From contig JAUXNQ010000008.1 of assembly GCA_030682715.1 (NCBI GenBank), positions 1 to 49,134 on the forward strand: a stretch of DNA of 49,134 bases. Reading direction: 5' to 3'. Below, one piece after another: positions 18,389 through 25,771 of this stretch (position 1 is the first letter of the stretch; every line of letters begins with the position of its first letter). The notes under the pieces were generated by a model, which had not been told where the DNA came from, did no database searches, and saw only the letters and a list, made by a program, of their open reading frames with translations. Both the position numbers and the translations under genes were made by a program. Origin of the DNA: Methylotenera sp. GTDB lineage: Bacteria; Pseudomonadota; Gammaproteobacteria; Burkholderiales; Methylophilaceae.

Positions 18389-19158
18389 TTTTTAGGGGCC
18401 TGGTAAAGTTTTGTATTCCGATCCTCTGCTTCTTCAGCAATCTTTGCTGATTTCTGGCGCTCTTCAGCTCTAAGATATGCCTCATTTTGAGCAGCAAGAG
18501 CATTGCTAGAGGTGGTTTGAATTAACTGTGTTAACTGGTCACTCATTAGGTGATTCTGTGTGCCTACGAGCTGGAGCATATGTAATGCACCGCTTGCTGC
18601 AGGAATCTCTTTGGCCAGTGAGTCAGCACGTTTTTGGTGATACTGAAGCTCACCGTTCAAGTCGTTAAGCCTCTGCAGTTCGCCACCAGCCAGTGCTTTA
18701 CCTGCTGCTGCTTGATTGGCTTCATGCTGCAAGATCTTCTGCACTGGCACCTTTGATACGCTGCTAATTCTTACCAAGTCACCATTCACCTCATCAAATC
18801 CTTTGTATACTTTAAGAAGGCTATTCATTGTTTGTGTAGCACCAAGGTAGCTCCTGTAGACACCGTCCGCTGCAGCAATAGCCTCTGCTGGCGTCTTGTA
18901 TTGACCAGGAGGCAGAACACCTCTTGAAACACCCATGTTTATAACTGCGCCGTCCAGTTGTTTTAGATTCTGCAGCATCGCTTGGTATTGCTTTACCTCT
19001 TCTGCCAAAATCCCAGCTTGATGGCCAGTTTGTTTCACTTGCTGCACTGCAGTTATTGTGTTTTTACTGAAGTTTTTAGGGTCAAATACAATGTCTGCAA
19101 CTGCTGATTGGCAGCTAGCTGCCAAGATTAAACTTAATGTTATTAATTTAATTTTCAT
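18385..19158 (-). CDS. VirB5/TrbJ-like conjugal transfer protein
   Basis: A 257-residue secreted protein: signal peptide MKIKLITLSLILAASCQSAVAD, then a long helical region (TITAVQQVKQTGHQAGILAEEVKQYQAMLQNL) and a second helical block (HQKRADSLAKEIPAASGAL, LVGTQNHLMSDQLTQL), the arrangement of VirB5/TrbJ minor pilus proteins. The ATG at 19158 is preferred to a longer frame from 19209 because the signal peptide starts there and AAGGA precedes it. It is coupled to the VirB6-like gene downstream and preceded by a 44-residue protein gene whose stop lies 10 bp upstream. Confidence 0.8.
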   Translation of the reverse strand: MKIKLITLSLILAASCQSAVADIVFDPKNFSKNTITAVQQVKQTGHQAGILAEEVKQYQAMLQNLKQLDGAVINMGVSRGVLPPGQYKTPAEAIAAADGVYRSYLGATQTMNSLLKVYKGFDEVNGDLVRISSVSKVPVQKILQHEANQAAAGKALAGGELQRLNDLNGELQYHQKRADSLAKEIPAASGALHMLQLVGTQNHLMSDQLTQLIQTTSSNALAAQNEAYLRAEERQKSAKIAEEAEDRNTKLYQAPKK

Positions 19159-19168
19159 CACATATCCT

Positions 19169-19303
19169 TCATTTAAGAAACCAAAAAAATTTATTCCAAA
19201 CGGCATCAAAAAAACGCCCCAACCGGGCAGCGCGGTTGCGCCTGCGCTGCTGTTTCTTTTGCCACCGGCTAATTTCCAGCGTGAGTTTGTCTTGTTTAAT
19301 CAT
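19169..19303 (-). CDS. Small basic 44-residue protein upstream of virB5
   Basis: A frame of 44 codons with a near-ideal GGGAGGAGG site just before its ATG. The peptide is strongly basic in its first half (RWQKKQQRRRNRAARLGR) and aromatic/hydrophobic in its last 14 residues (FFDAVWNKFFWFLK). This could be a nucleic-acid- or membrane-binding peptide. Its stop is 10 bp before the VirB5-like ATG and it lies in the middle of the leftward transfer operon, which supports it as a real gene. No family is recognised. Confidence 0.55.
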   Translation of the reverse strand: MIKQDKLTLEISRWQKKQQRRRNRAARLGRFFDAVWNKFFWFLK

Positions 19304-19326
19304 TTCCTCCTCCCATCTTTAAATTG

Positions 19327-19551
19327 TTAAATTTCAGAGCACATAAACCTGCCATCGAAGTACTGGACGTACCCACCAATGCGGTCAAAGTGCGTTACCC
19401 AGCGCCCGCCAACGGAAAGCTCTCTTAAGCTTTCTCTAGTCAAGCCTCCAAGGATTTGCTTGTCGGTGCATCTATCCAGCTCCACATAATCAGGTGAATC
19501 ACCAAAAAAATTGGTTGTGCTGATAACCATCAAATCAAAATGTCGTACCAT
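19327..19551 (-). CDS. Hypothetical 74-residue protein of the transfer operon
   Basis: A small soluble protein starting MVRHFDLMVISTTNFFGDSPDYVELD and containing GGLTRESLRELSVGGRWVTHFD. I prefer the ATG at 19551, which has AGGAG at 7-bp spacing, over the TTG two codons upstream. It lies between the relaxase-side genes and the VirB5-side genes and is transcribed with them. No domain is recognised. Confidence 0.5.
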   Translation of the reverse strand: MVRHFDLMVISTTNFFGDSPDYVELDRCTDKQILGGLTRESLRELSVGGRWVTHFDRIGGYVQYFDGRFMCSEI

Positions 19552-19664
19552 CTCCAATCTCCTTTTCGCGTTTCAGTTTGCAAGTGGTGTCAGCTAAACG
19601 CGTTAGCGTTTGGGTGTCGCCACTCTGCATAACTGCAGAACCGCTGTAAAAGAATGGGCTAGTC

Positions 19665-19730
19665 AAGTGGGATCGTGGAATAAAAAGCTCGCTGGGTTTG
19701 CGAGCGGCTTTATGCCGCGAAAGCCCACTT
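19665..19730 (+). repeat. Hairpin element copy B
   Basis: AAGTGGG, GTGGAATAAAAAG, a GCTCGC/GCGAGC hairpin, GGCTTTATGCCGCGAAAG, CCCACTT. The outer 7-bp stem closes a junction with two inner hairpins. Compared with copy A (16676-16735, opposite strand) the inner blocks are identical but the outer stem differs in sequence on both sides. It lies in a 288-bp gap of the transfer operon (19552-19839) that has no gene; a further GTGGGGGC/GCCCCCAC hairpin is at 19815-19836. Confidence 0.6.
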
Positions 19731-19839
19731 TACGAGACCAGACTTTTGTAGTTACAGCGACTAAAAAAACAGGATGCGCTTTGCGCATACGTTCGCTTTT
19801 CCTCTTGCAAGGGTGTGGGGGCGGCAAAGCCCCCACGGT

Positions 19840-20205
19840 TTAAATTAGATCCGTGGGTTTCGCGGCAAGGTCTTTCACCCGAAACGACAAGCTGTAAAAA
19901 TCGCCTTTGGCTCCAGCCTTTCTCCATCCAGACACATAAAATTCCTGCCCAAAAATCATCACGCTGCCGGTGACATCTGGGTGCGCTTCTTTGGTTTTTC
20001 GGTCATTTTTAAACAGGCTGCCAGAATTATCAGGAGTTTCTCGCTTCTCTTTTTTCTCAGCTGGGGCATCCGCCTCAGCTGCCTCAGAAAAATCGCTCTG
20101 TGGCTCTTCTACAGTGCGATTTTGACTATCATCAGCTGGATGGAATGTCTCAGCTTGCTGAGTGATTTCATCTTGTTCTTCAAAACTTTGGTTTTCTATT
20201 GTCAT
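19840..20205 (-). CDS. Hypothetical protein with acidic tail and small C-terminal domain
   Basis: A 121-residue protein. Residues 1-60 are acidic and low in complexity (EEQDEITQQAE, SEAAEADAPAEKKEKRE). The C-terminal half, SGSLFKNDRKTKEAHPDVTG followed by VMIFGQEFYVSGWRKAGAKG and FYSLSFRVKD, matches a widespread small plasmid/phage family with an OB-like strand pattern, often near replication or transfer genes. A single-strand DNA-binding role is possible but not shown. It follows the relaxase gene after 12 bp. Confidence 0.6.
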   Translation of the reverse strand: MTIENQSFEEQDEITQQAETFHPADDSQNRTVEEPQSDFSEAAEADAPAEKKEKRETPDNSGSLFKNDRKTKEAHPDVTGSVMIFGQEFYVSGWRKAGAKGDFYSLSFRVKDLAAKPTDLI

Positions 20206-20217
20206 GCTTGACTCCTT

Positions 20218-20943
20218 TTAGAAATTAAAAAAATGGAACATTTGATGGTGGTGATCCTGCAGGGGCACCACCTGCCCCTTGATGTTTATTTCTTTTATGC
20301 TTTTAAAAATCTGCTGCATTTTTTGTGAATCACATTGGCCAGTACACCAGTAGTGCACTTTCTCAATTTTGTTTTGCTTCATCATCTGTAAATAGCTTGC
20401 CATGATTGGCGGGAAGCGCTTCAGGGACTTATAGGAGCGCTCACACTCTATGGCGATGCGCTCACCTTGAGGATTACTGGCAACTGAATCCGGCACCTTC
20501 AGCCAGCCTTGCGCTTGACCCTCACGCCTGCATTCACGCTCAGTTTTCCAGTCCGTCCAGCCTGCAGATTCCAGCTGCAGGCGTAGCTTTTGGAGCGCCA
20601 GAGAATGCTGAAGCGTCCAAGCTGAAACACGGCCTGGCTCAAAGTAATTAACAACTTCATCATTCTCAAAGTCACTGGCCAGCACTGCAGCATGCGGTGT
20701 CAGGCCATAAATTATTTGCATTCTGGAGCCTGTTGGGAGCTCTTCTGATCGCAGCAAACCATCGCGCATCATCGCCTTAAGCGTGTTATGCGCGCCTTGA
20801 CCCTTGAGGCCAATGACCGTGGACAGAATTTCGCAAGTTGAAAAGCTTTCGCTTTTAATCCAGCCAATGATCAGCTGGCGCTTCTCGGCAATCCGCATTG
20901 CCTGTTGTGCCTTGTCATTCAAGAGAAATTGGGTGTTTGCCAT
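20218..20943 (-). CDS. mobC: MobC-like relaxase (MOBC type)
   Basis: A 241-residue protein with an N-terminal winged-helix-like region (LIIGWIKSESFSTCEILSTVIGLKGQGAHNTLKAMMRDGLLR, residues 24-65) and a C-terminal PD-(D/E)XK-like core: VPDSVASN near 150, IAIECERSYKSLKRFPPI near 165-182, then VHYWCTG. This is the layout of CloDF13 MobC-type relaxases, which nick oriT using a restriction-nuclease-like fold rather than the usual HUH Tyr site. It begins directly after the coupling-protein stop, the same mobB-mobC order as in CloDF13. Assignment to the broader Replic_Relax family is the safer fallback. Confidence 0.7.
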   Translation of the reverse strand: MANTQFLLNDKAQQAMRIAEKRQLIIGWIKSESFSTCEILSTVIGLKGQGAHNTLKAMMRDGLLRSEELPTGSRMQIIYGLTPHAAVLASDFENDEVVNYFEPGRVSAWTLQHSLALQKLRLQLESAGWTDWKTERECRREGQAQGWLKVPDSVASNPQGERIAIECERSYKSLKRFPPIMASYLQMMKQNKIEKVHYWCTGQCDSQKMQQIFKSIKEINIKGQVVPLQDHHHQMFHFFNF

Positions 20944-22598
20944 TTAAATTAGGTCCTTAGCTTTAATGATTTCGTCGCCTTTAAACGCTTGTGTTTTAAG
21001 GTTTTCAGGGCTTTTTGTTGTTGGGATTGGTGAAGTGGTGATGAAGTGAGGCAAGCCATTTCCGAACACCACCGCTTGGCTTTTGTGTAGATTGAGGATC
21101 ATGTTCTCGTCGACCAGAAAACGCTCTGTTTGCCTAATCTGCCGCTCGTTGTCTACCACCTCGGATAAAGCTGCGTTCTTGCTCACGCGGCGCACTTCAT
21201 CATCCACCTGGATGCGGCCAGATTTTCTGGCCAGCCATTCGGCTGTTTTAGGATCTTCAACCCTATAAACTAGTTTAAGACTGCAGTTTTCCATAACCGC
21301 ACCCAGTACGGCTTGGCCGTTCAGGTCAGCCGGGCAATCGAGCAGGTCAGCCTGCGACTGGTGCGCCAGCACCACGTGCAGGCCTTTGTCGCGTGCGGCA
21401 CCTAGGCTTTCAAGGAAAGGTTTTGAAATGTGATATTTGGCTTCGTCCAAGACCGCACAAACTGGGCGAGGCTTCCCCTGCGTCCTGTCACGACGCTCAC
21501 ATAACTGGATGATGCGAACAAGCAGCATACGCTGCATGCGTATGACCTTTGCGTTCCGCATTGAGCCCACGAAATAAACGGCTCCGCCTTCTTCCACAAC
21601 CTTGGCGAGGTCAATGCCTGTTTGGCATTGACTGCCGGCATTTCTGCCATCTCACGGAAAAGGCCAAAGAACTTCTTGGCTTTGTCTTCCAACGCCTCGC
21701 GGTGGCGGTTGAAAAGACTGGCGGCAGTGTCGCCAGGCTGATAATCGGACGCCACTGTGGCCGCGCCCCAGCGGTCATCGATGCTGTAGAAGTCACTTTC
21801 AGCGCCTTTTTCACTGAGGCTAAATCCAGCTAGCAGCAACTCTTCGCGTTGTTCTTTGGTTGCTCCAAAGAACAAATTCAGCTGTGGTGGCGCAGCAGGA
21901 CGAAGATCAACAATGAGGAAGGGTTTGCCAGCCGCATGTGCAGCGTCAGCCAGCACGTGCGGTGCCCACTCGTCGTCTTTTGGATCCAACCAAAAAACAG
22001 CCTCACCAGCCATCAAGCATTGGGCAGCCAAGCTGCCCAGCACTACTCCCTTACCTGCGCCAGTGGTGCCCACCACCTGCACGTGCGGCAGCACGGAAGC
22101 TGGCCAGAACGCCTGCCCATCGCCAGTCAAACCAAGAAAAAAACCTTTTTTCTGGTTAAAGTGTTCGCGGGGGTCGTACTGTTTTTCGACTTGCGGCAGA
22201 AAGTCAGCAATCTGACGAACGTCCGTCTTCTTGTTCCGCTCTAGGCTTGAACGCTTTGTGATGCGCTCTGCGCGAGCATCCAGCCATGGTTGGCCCTCGC
22301 GAAGCCAAACAAAATAGCTAGCCAGCCCAGCTGTAAAAAAAAGAAGAGAAATGTAGAGGTCACTAATTGGAAAAGGTGAAACTTGGCTTTTAAAGGTAGG
22401 CTGAACTAGGTAATTAAAAGCAAAAAAGGTACCCAGGAAAATGAATGTTAACAGCAGCCCAAGCCTTAGCCACAGGCCTGTTGTTTTTTCAGTCTGCGTA
22501 GCGTGAAAAAGCGCAACACCAGCCAAAAAAGGGGCAATTAATTTAATGTAAGGCTGTGAATTTAATAGTAAATTACAGATTGAAAATAATAAGTTCAT
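20944..22598 (-). pseudogene. mobB: MobB-like type IV coupling protein, frameshifted
   Basis: Inner-membrane ATPase that would bring the relaxase-DNA complex to the secretion channel. The N-terminal frame has three membrane segments, Walker A VVGTTGAGKGVV (about residues 175-186), and FWLDPKDDEWAPHVL; it ends its homology at EMPAVNAK. The C-terminal frame resumes with IDLAKVVEEGGAVYFVGSMRN, Walker B VCAVLDEAKYHISKPF and VLAHQSQADLLD. One extra A in the AAA run at 21621-21623 (minus strand) would join them as AVNAKTGIDLAKVV, giving about 551 residues. The lesion lies in the loop of a perfect 9-bp inverted repeat. The start is uncertain (ATG 22598 or TTG 22658). Confidence 0.75.
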
Positions 22599-22737
22599 AC
22601 TGGCCAACTTGTTGTTTAAATTTACGACAATGATGGCGATTGTTTTTGCGACCTGCAATCTGATATAACAGCAATTCAGCTATGCTATATTTAGCTAGTA
22701 AAAAATAAAAAAAACATGATGTCTATTTTGACGTCAA

Positions 22738-22891
22738 AATGACTTCAAAAGACACCGCTTGACAATCACCCACCTAAACACCCACAAGATGCTGTTCAAA
22801 AAGACGTTAGAATGACTTCAAAAGACGCCACTTATTAATTACTCACTTAAATAATCACAAGACGTTGTTCAAAATGACTTCAAAAGACGCC
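22738..22891. repeat. Three spaced direct repeats (iteron-like)
   Basis: AATGACTTCAAAAGAC followed by RCC occurs at 22738, 22811 and 22873 (spacings 73 and 62 bp), with related TTCAAAAAGACGTT and GACGTCAAAATGAC words between them and CACAAGATG/CACAAGACG in the spacers. They lie just upstream of the coupling-protein gene. Binding sites for the relaxase, a regulator or the replication initiator are all possible. Confidence 0.6.
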
Positions 22892-22939
22892 AAAAGACAC
22901 AATGTAGATTGCGATCAATAACGAACGCCACTTAAACGC

Positions 22940-23400
22940 GCCGTTTTTTCGGGGAGCCATTTTTTATTCATAAAAAATGGGGAGCGTCCACACAGGACGC
23001 TAGCCCACCTGAGAGTCATTGCCCAAGCAATGGCACGCAGGTGCGGGGGGAGCCACTTAGCCAAAATTTTTCCAAGAAAATTTAGCCATCCCCAGATGGC
23101 GGTGGCTTAGTGGGGGGCTTGCCCCGCCACACCGTCAACGCCGTGCCTTTTGCGGCGCTTGACCACCCCTTAAGACAGACGAGCGTCCAGCGAGCCCAGT
23201 TTTATCGGGTGTGCCAATCTTTTCTGGCACATCAGTTTTAAGGGGTGGTCAAGCGCCGCAGGTGCGTTGACGGTGTGGCCCGCAACGACTGCCCGAAATC
23301 CCCAGCTACCGCATGGGGATAGGGACCGGCGCGACGTCCAGGAGCAAAGCCGGGAACGGTTCGAGGTGGGAGGCGCAGCTTGTCAGAATGACAAGCGTAG
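22940..23400. other. Highly structured non-coding locus (candidate oriT or origin)
   Basis: About 460 bp, more GC-rich than its neighbours, filled with nested inverted repeats and no credible gene. Hairpins include GGAGCGTCC/GGACGCT, CCACCTG/CAGGTG around CATTGCC/GCAATG, GCCATC/GATGGC, and CCACTTAGCCA with TGGCTTAGTGG. The dominant structure pairs 23126-23141 with 23264-23279 (16 bp) and 23152-23173 with 23238-23259 (22 bp), 38 base pairs broken by one asymmetric bulge, capped by a GTGCCA/TGGCAC hairpin. Its place beside the mobilization genes makes an oriT, replication origin or structured RNA likely; which one cannot be told. Confidence 0.65.
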
Positions 23401-23404
23401 TATC

Positions 23405-23508
23405 GCAATTGTTACAGTAAAATATCTACGTAAAATAATTTTTATCGTGAATTTTACTGTAACAATTGCTATAGTTTATTAAATCTCATGACTGAGATTT
23501 AATAAACT
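23405..23508. promoter_or_regulatory. Two perfect long inverted repeats before a small membrane-protein gene
   Basis: GCAATTGTTACAGTAAAAT (23405-23423) is repeated inverted at 23451-23469, a perfect 19-bp pair with a 27-bp spacer. Directly after it AGTTTATTAAATCTCA (23473-23488) pairs with its complement at 23493-23508 across a 4-bp loop. The second lacks a T run on the plus strand, so it is more likely an operator or RNA stem than a terminator. Both lie within 130 bp upstream of the 23534 gene. Confidence 0.6.
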
Positions 23509-23533
23509 ATCTTAAAAAAAAAAGGAAAAAAGC

Positions 23534-23857
23534 ATGGATGCAAATATTGAGCAGAGCAATACTGTTATAAAACTTAGAGTAGCTTTTATGTATTGGCTGA
23601 TATGTTTAGCTATTTTAATTTTATGTTTTTTAATTGGTGGATATTTTAATATTCAATCTTTAGGAACTGTTGGCTTTATTTTTTACCTGTGTGCTGGTAT
23701 TTATTTAAGTAAAAAGGTTCTTGCAAATCTTATTGAATGGCATCAAATGTACAACACTCTTGATAATGTTACTTCAGACAAACTTAAATACTTGGCCTTG
23801 TGGCCAGTTATGTATCCAATTTTGTTTATGAAGCTAGGGGTTCAAAAAATATTGTAA
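23534..23857 (+). CDS. Small membrane protein of unknown function
   Basis: A 107-residue protein with an AAAAGGAAAA ribosome-binding site. It has two hydrophobic segments, around residues 17-38 (FMYWLICLAILILCFLIGG) and 46-62 (GTVGFIFYLCAGIYL), followed by a basic segment and a short amphipathic end (LALWPVMYPILFMKLGVQKI). It is the only rightward gene in this part of the element, sits under two long palindromes, and ends at a bidirectional terminator. Surface exclusion, immunity or a host-interaction role are possible, but there is no domain evidence. Confidence 0.6.
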   Translation: MDANIEQSNTVIKLRVAFMYWLICLAILILCFLIGGYFNIQSLGTVGFIFYLCAGIYLSKKVLANLIEWHQMYNTLDNVTSDKLKYLALWPVMYPILFMKLGVQKIL

Positions 23858-23866
23858 AAAGAATAA

Positions 23867-23900
23867 AAAAGAGACAGCTCAATGAGCTGTCTCTTTTTTT
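23867..23900. terminator. Bidirectional intrinsic terminator
   Basis: AAAGAGACAGCTC and GAGCTGTCTCTTT form a perfect stem with a short loop, flanked by A and T runs. It separates the rightward membrane-protein gene from the end of the convergent replication-initiator-like gene, whose stop codon lies at its edge. Confidence 0.9.
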
Positions 23901-24678
23901 ATTTAATTCCCATTGCGATTCTTTTGGCTTTGTATTTTTCAGCCAGTTCTACGTTTCTTGGTTGCTTTGTTGCTTCATTCTCAACTCTTCTTTTTTCAAT
24001 TTCTCTGTTTTCATTTTTTCTTCTTGATGAAATAATTAGTCCCTCTGGTGTCCTTTGTAGACCATTTTTGATTACAAACTGAAGCCATGCAGCTGGAATT
24101 TTAACTGTTTTATTGCACAGCCCAGCTGCCAGTTCATCCAAGGCAGCTTGGGCCTTTTCATTTTCGACTCCAGCCAAAACTTTTATAAGATCTACTTTAT
24201 ATTCTTCTTTTATATTTTTATCAAAAATCAAATCACCACCACCACATGACTGCTCAGCAGGTTTGTGTTGTTGTGGTTGTTGTTTATTAAAAGAGTTACT
24301 TTTTGAATTGTTCTTTCTTTGTCCTCGATTCTCCAGATGTGGAAAATCAACATTTGGAGAATCCACATCTGGAGTTTGAAGTTCTGGCTGATTACTTACA
24401 ACCCACTCATACCCAATTATTCTCCCCCTCTCATCCCTCATTTTGTTTATCTGTAAGTAGCCCGCCTCTTTTAATTCAACCGCCGCAGCCCTAGTTGCTG
24501 ACTCTCCATCTTTTTTTCGCTTTGAAAGATCTGCAAAGTTCAACTCCCAACCGTCTGCACAGCTTAATAGATATGCTAAAAAGCCAGTTGCCTTCCAACT
24601 TAGATTGGGATCGCGGATTAAAGAATTAGGTAGGGTTGTGAAGTTGCTAGACAGTTTTTTTCTTAGAAAAATTGACAT
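23899..24678 (-). CDS. Replication-initiator-like protein with N-terminal helix-turn-helix
   Basis: A 259-residue protein. The N-terminus, FTTLPNSLIRDPNLSWKATGFLAYLLS followed by WELNFADLSKRKKDGESATRAAAVELKEAGYL, is the winged-helix domain seen in plasmid and phage replication initiators and primosome-like proteins (HTH_36 type). A Gln/Asn/Ser-rich linker spans about 115-145. The C-terminal part (KVLAGVENEKAQAALDELAAGL, KIPAAWLQFVIKNG) resembles a DnaD/DnaT-like helical region, ending in a very basic tail. It suggests that the element can replicate as a circle after excision. The ribosome-binding site is weak. Confidence 0.65.
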   Translation of the reverse strand: MSIFLRKKLSSNFTTLPNSLIRDPNLSWKATGFLAYLLSCADGWELNFADLSKRKKDGESATRAAAVELKEAGYLQINKMRDERGRIIGYEWVVSNQPELQTPDVDSPNVDFPHLENRGQRKNNSKSNSFNKQQPQQHKPAEQSCGGGDLIFDKNIKEEYKVDLIKVLAGVENEKAQAALDELAAGLCNKTVKIPAAWLQFVIKNGLQRTPEGLIISSRRKNENREIEKRRVENEATKQPRNVELAEKYKAKRIAMGIK

Positions 24679-25056
24679 CTTTTTCTCTCAGGAAAAGCCG
24701 GCGCGATTGAATTTTGGACGCGCGAAAACCAATGCTTAAAAAGCACTTTTGTTCAGTAAAGTGAAAAATCCACGCTTGGCTTGTAAAGCACGGATTAGCC
24801 GAATGGCATTTGATAAAGCCCTGTCCTGTAAAGGGCAGGGCTTTATTTGATGCGGTCTGGAAATTCAACCGCCCTTTTTACAACTTCCACCACTTCAAAG
24901 TGGCTTAAAACTTGAAATGCTTAACTTTTAAAGAGTACAGAAGCTCACTCTCACAACACCCATATTGTCACTAATATCACATGGCAATGTCAAGTATCTT
25001 ATCATATATAAACCATTAAAATCAATAGCTTACTGATAAATATAAAGACCTTTTTG
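24679..25056. other. Non-coding region upstream of the replication-like gene
   Basis: About 380 bp without a credible gene. It contains a 9-bp hairpin AAAGCCCTG/CAGGGCTTT (24815-24844), a CCACTTCAAAGTGG palindrome near 24890, and an AT-rich tail with ATATATAAACC-like words. A short minus-strand frame at 24647-24868 overlaps the replication-like gene and has no ribosome-binding site; I do not accept it as a gene. Confidence 0.4.
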
Positions 25057-25167
25057 CTATATTATATTTTGCTTCAACTCATCTAAGCTTAATTTTTCAC
25101 CAGCCAACAGTTTTTCATTTATTACTTTCCTAACATTTTCATCACCCAGCAATTCAGTCAATTCCAT
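25057..25167 (-). CDS. Small 36-residue protein coupled to AlpA
   Basis: The ATG at 25167 has AGGAG at 6-bp spacing and lies inside the 3' end of the alpA-like gene (11-bp overlap), so its translation is probably coupled. The peptide begins MELTELLGDENVRKVINEKL and ends LSLDELKQNII, a charged amphipathic helix pattern. It might be an excision or regulatory accessory peptide. No family is recognised. Confidence 0.5.
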   Translation of the reverse strand: MELTELLGDENVRKVINEKLLAGEKLSLDELKQNII

Positions 25168-25351
25168 TTACTTCTCCTATCAAATTATCAATCCATGCTT
25201 CAACATGCAACCTAGCCCAAACTACACTGCCATCCCCATGCTGAAGCTGAGATGGGAATCGACCTTGCTTAATAAGTCTGTACAACTTTGTCTTACCCAT
25301 TTTTGTATCACTCAAGACTTCATCTAACTTCATCAACTTACTTTTTTCCAT
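25154..25351 (-). CDS. AlpA-family DNA-binding regulator/excisionase
   Basis: A 65-residue winged-helix protein: MKLDEVLSDTKMGKTKLYRLIKQGRFPSQL forms the helix-turn-helix and VVWARLHVEAWIDNLI the wing and C-terminal helix, typical of AlpA/prophage excisionase-like proteins that control integrase or direct excision. A strong GAGGAGG site lies upstream of the ATG. It sits near the right border of island 1 and overlaps the 36-residue gene. In P4-like elements AlpA activates the integrase gene; that is the likely role here. Confidence 0.8.
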   Translation of the reverse strand: MEKSKLMKLDEVLSDTKMGKTKLYRLIKQGRFPSQLQHGDGSVVWARLHVEAWIDNLIGEVNGID

Positions 25352-25614
25352 ATCATCCTCCTCAAATCTAAGTAGCTCTATTTTGAACCAATAAATGCAA
25401 GTCTATGGCTAAACATAACATGTGAAAAAAGCGGTTATATTTAACTGGCACCTTGTAAAAACATAACCTGCAATTCATTTTTTATGTATAATTCGCCCCG
25501 TTGAATTAAATAGTATTTTTTCAACAAACTTTAAATTCTGTATATATTTTTGTATATGCTGAATATTAAGTTTAGCTAAATTGGCTTAGAATAAGCATTG
25601 GGAAGAGTTTTATT

Positions 25615-25632
25615 AATCCCTCGCTCCCGCCA
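25615..25632 (+). repeat. Degenerate attR of island 1
   Basis: AATCCCTCGCTCCCGCCA matches the last 19 bases of tRNA-Ser with one T missing. It lies 62 bp before tRNA-Arg. The 260 bp to its left (25352-25614) hold no gene and are AT-rich, with TGTATAT words that may be integrase sites. If the assignment is right, tRNA-Ser and tRNA-Arg were neighbours before insertion. Confidence 0.6.
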
Positions 25633-25678
25633 AGTTTTAAAAGTGTGAAATATTGCTGGAAAAAATCCCAGCTTCAAG

Positions 25679-25684
25679 TATAAT
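25679..25684 (+). promoter_or_regulatory. -10 element of tRNA-Arg
   Basis: A consensus TATAAT lies 11 bp before the tRNA 5' end. A TTGCTG at 25653 is the nearest -35-like word but its 20-bp spacing is long, so the upstream element is uncertain. Confidence 0.5.
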
Positions 25685-25694
25685 GCACGCTTTC

Positions 25695-25771
25695 GCGCCC
25701 GTAGCTCAGCTGGATAGAGTACTTGGCTACGAACCAAGGGGTCAGGAGTTCGAATCTCTTCGGGCGCACCA
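25695..25771 (+). tRNA. tRNA-Arg (anticodon ACG)
   Basis: Acceptor arms GCGCCCG and CGGGCGC, anticodon stem CTTGG/CCAAG with loop CTACGAA (anticodon ACG at 25729-25731, wobble A probably edited to inosine), T-arm AGGAGTTCGAATCTCTT, and an encoded CCA. Its 3' 52 bases are part of the 54-bp repeat that bounds island 2. Confidence 0.97.

Larger units (their letters stand above)
15207..25632. mobile_element. Island 1: integrative and mobilizable element in tRNA-Ser
   Basis: About 10.4 kb between tRNA-Ser and a degenerate copy of its 3' end. It carries a tyrosine integrase next to attL, an AlpA-type regulator near the right end, a replication-initiator-like gene, and a leftward transfer operon with a coupling protein, a MOBC-type relaxase, and VirB5-like and VirB6-like proteins. 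No VirB4, VirB8-10 or VirB11 gene is present, so it should need another element's secretion channel. The frameshifted coupling protein suggests decay, unless that is a sequence error. Confidence 0.75.

Noticed and set aside
22738-22891. Repeats considered as a CRISPR array
   Set aside because: There are only three units with unequal spacing and related spacers, and no cas genes are near. The 11-bp array at 34916-34959 has no spacers at all.
22940-23400. Structured locus considered as group I/II intron or retron
   Set aside because: There is no reverse transcriptase gene, no domain V-like hairpin that I can defend, and no interrupted host gene.
23267-23482. Plus-strand 71-codon frame in the structured locus
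   Set aside because: It runs through long palindromes, and its composition follows the hairpins, not a protein.
24647-24868. Minus-strand 73-codon frame upstream of the replication-like gene
   Set aside because: It overlaps that gene, has no ribosome-binding site and shows no protein-like pattern.
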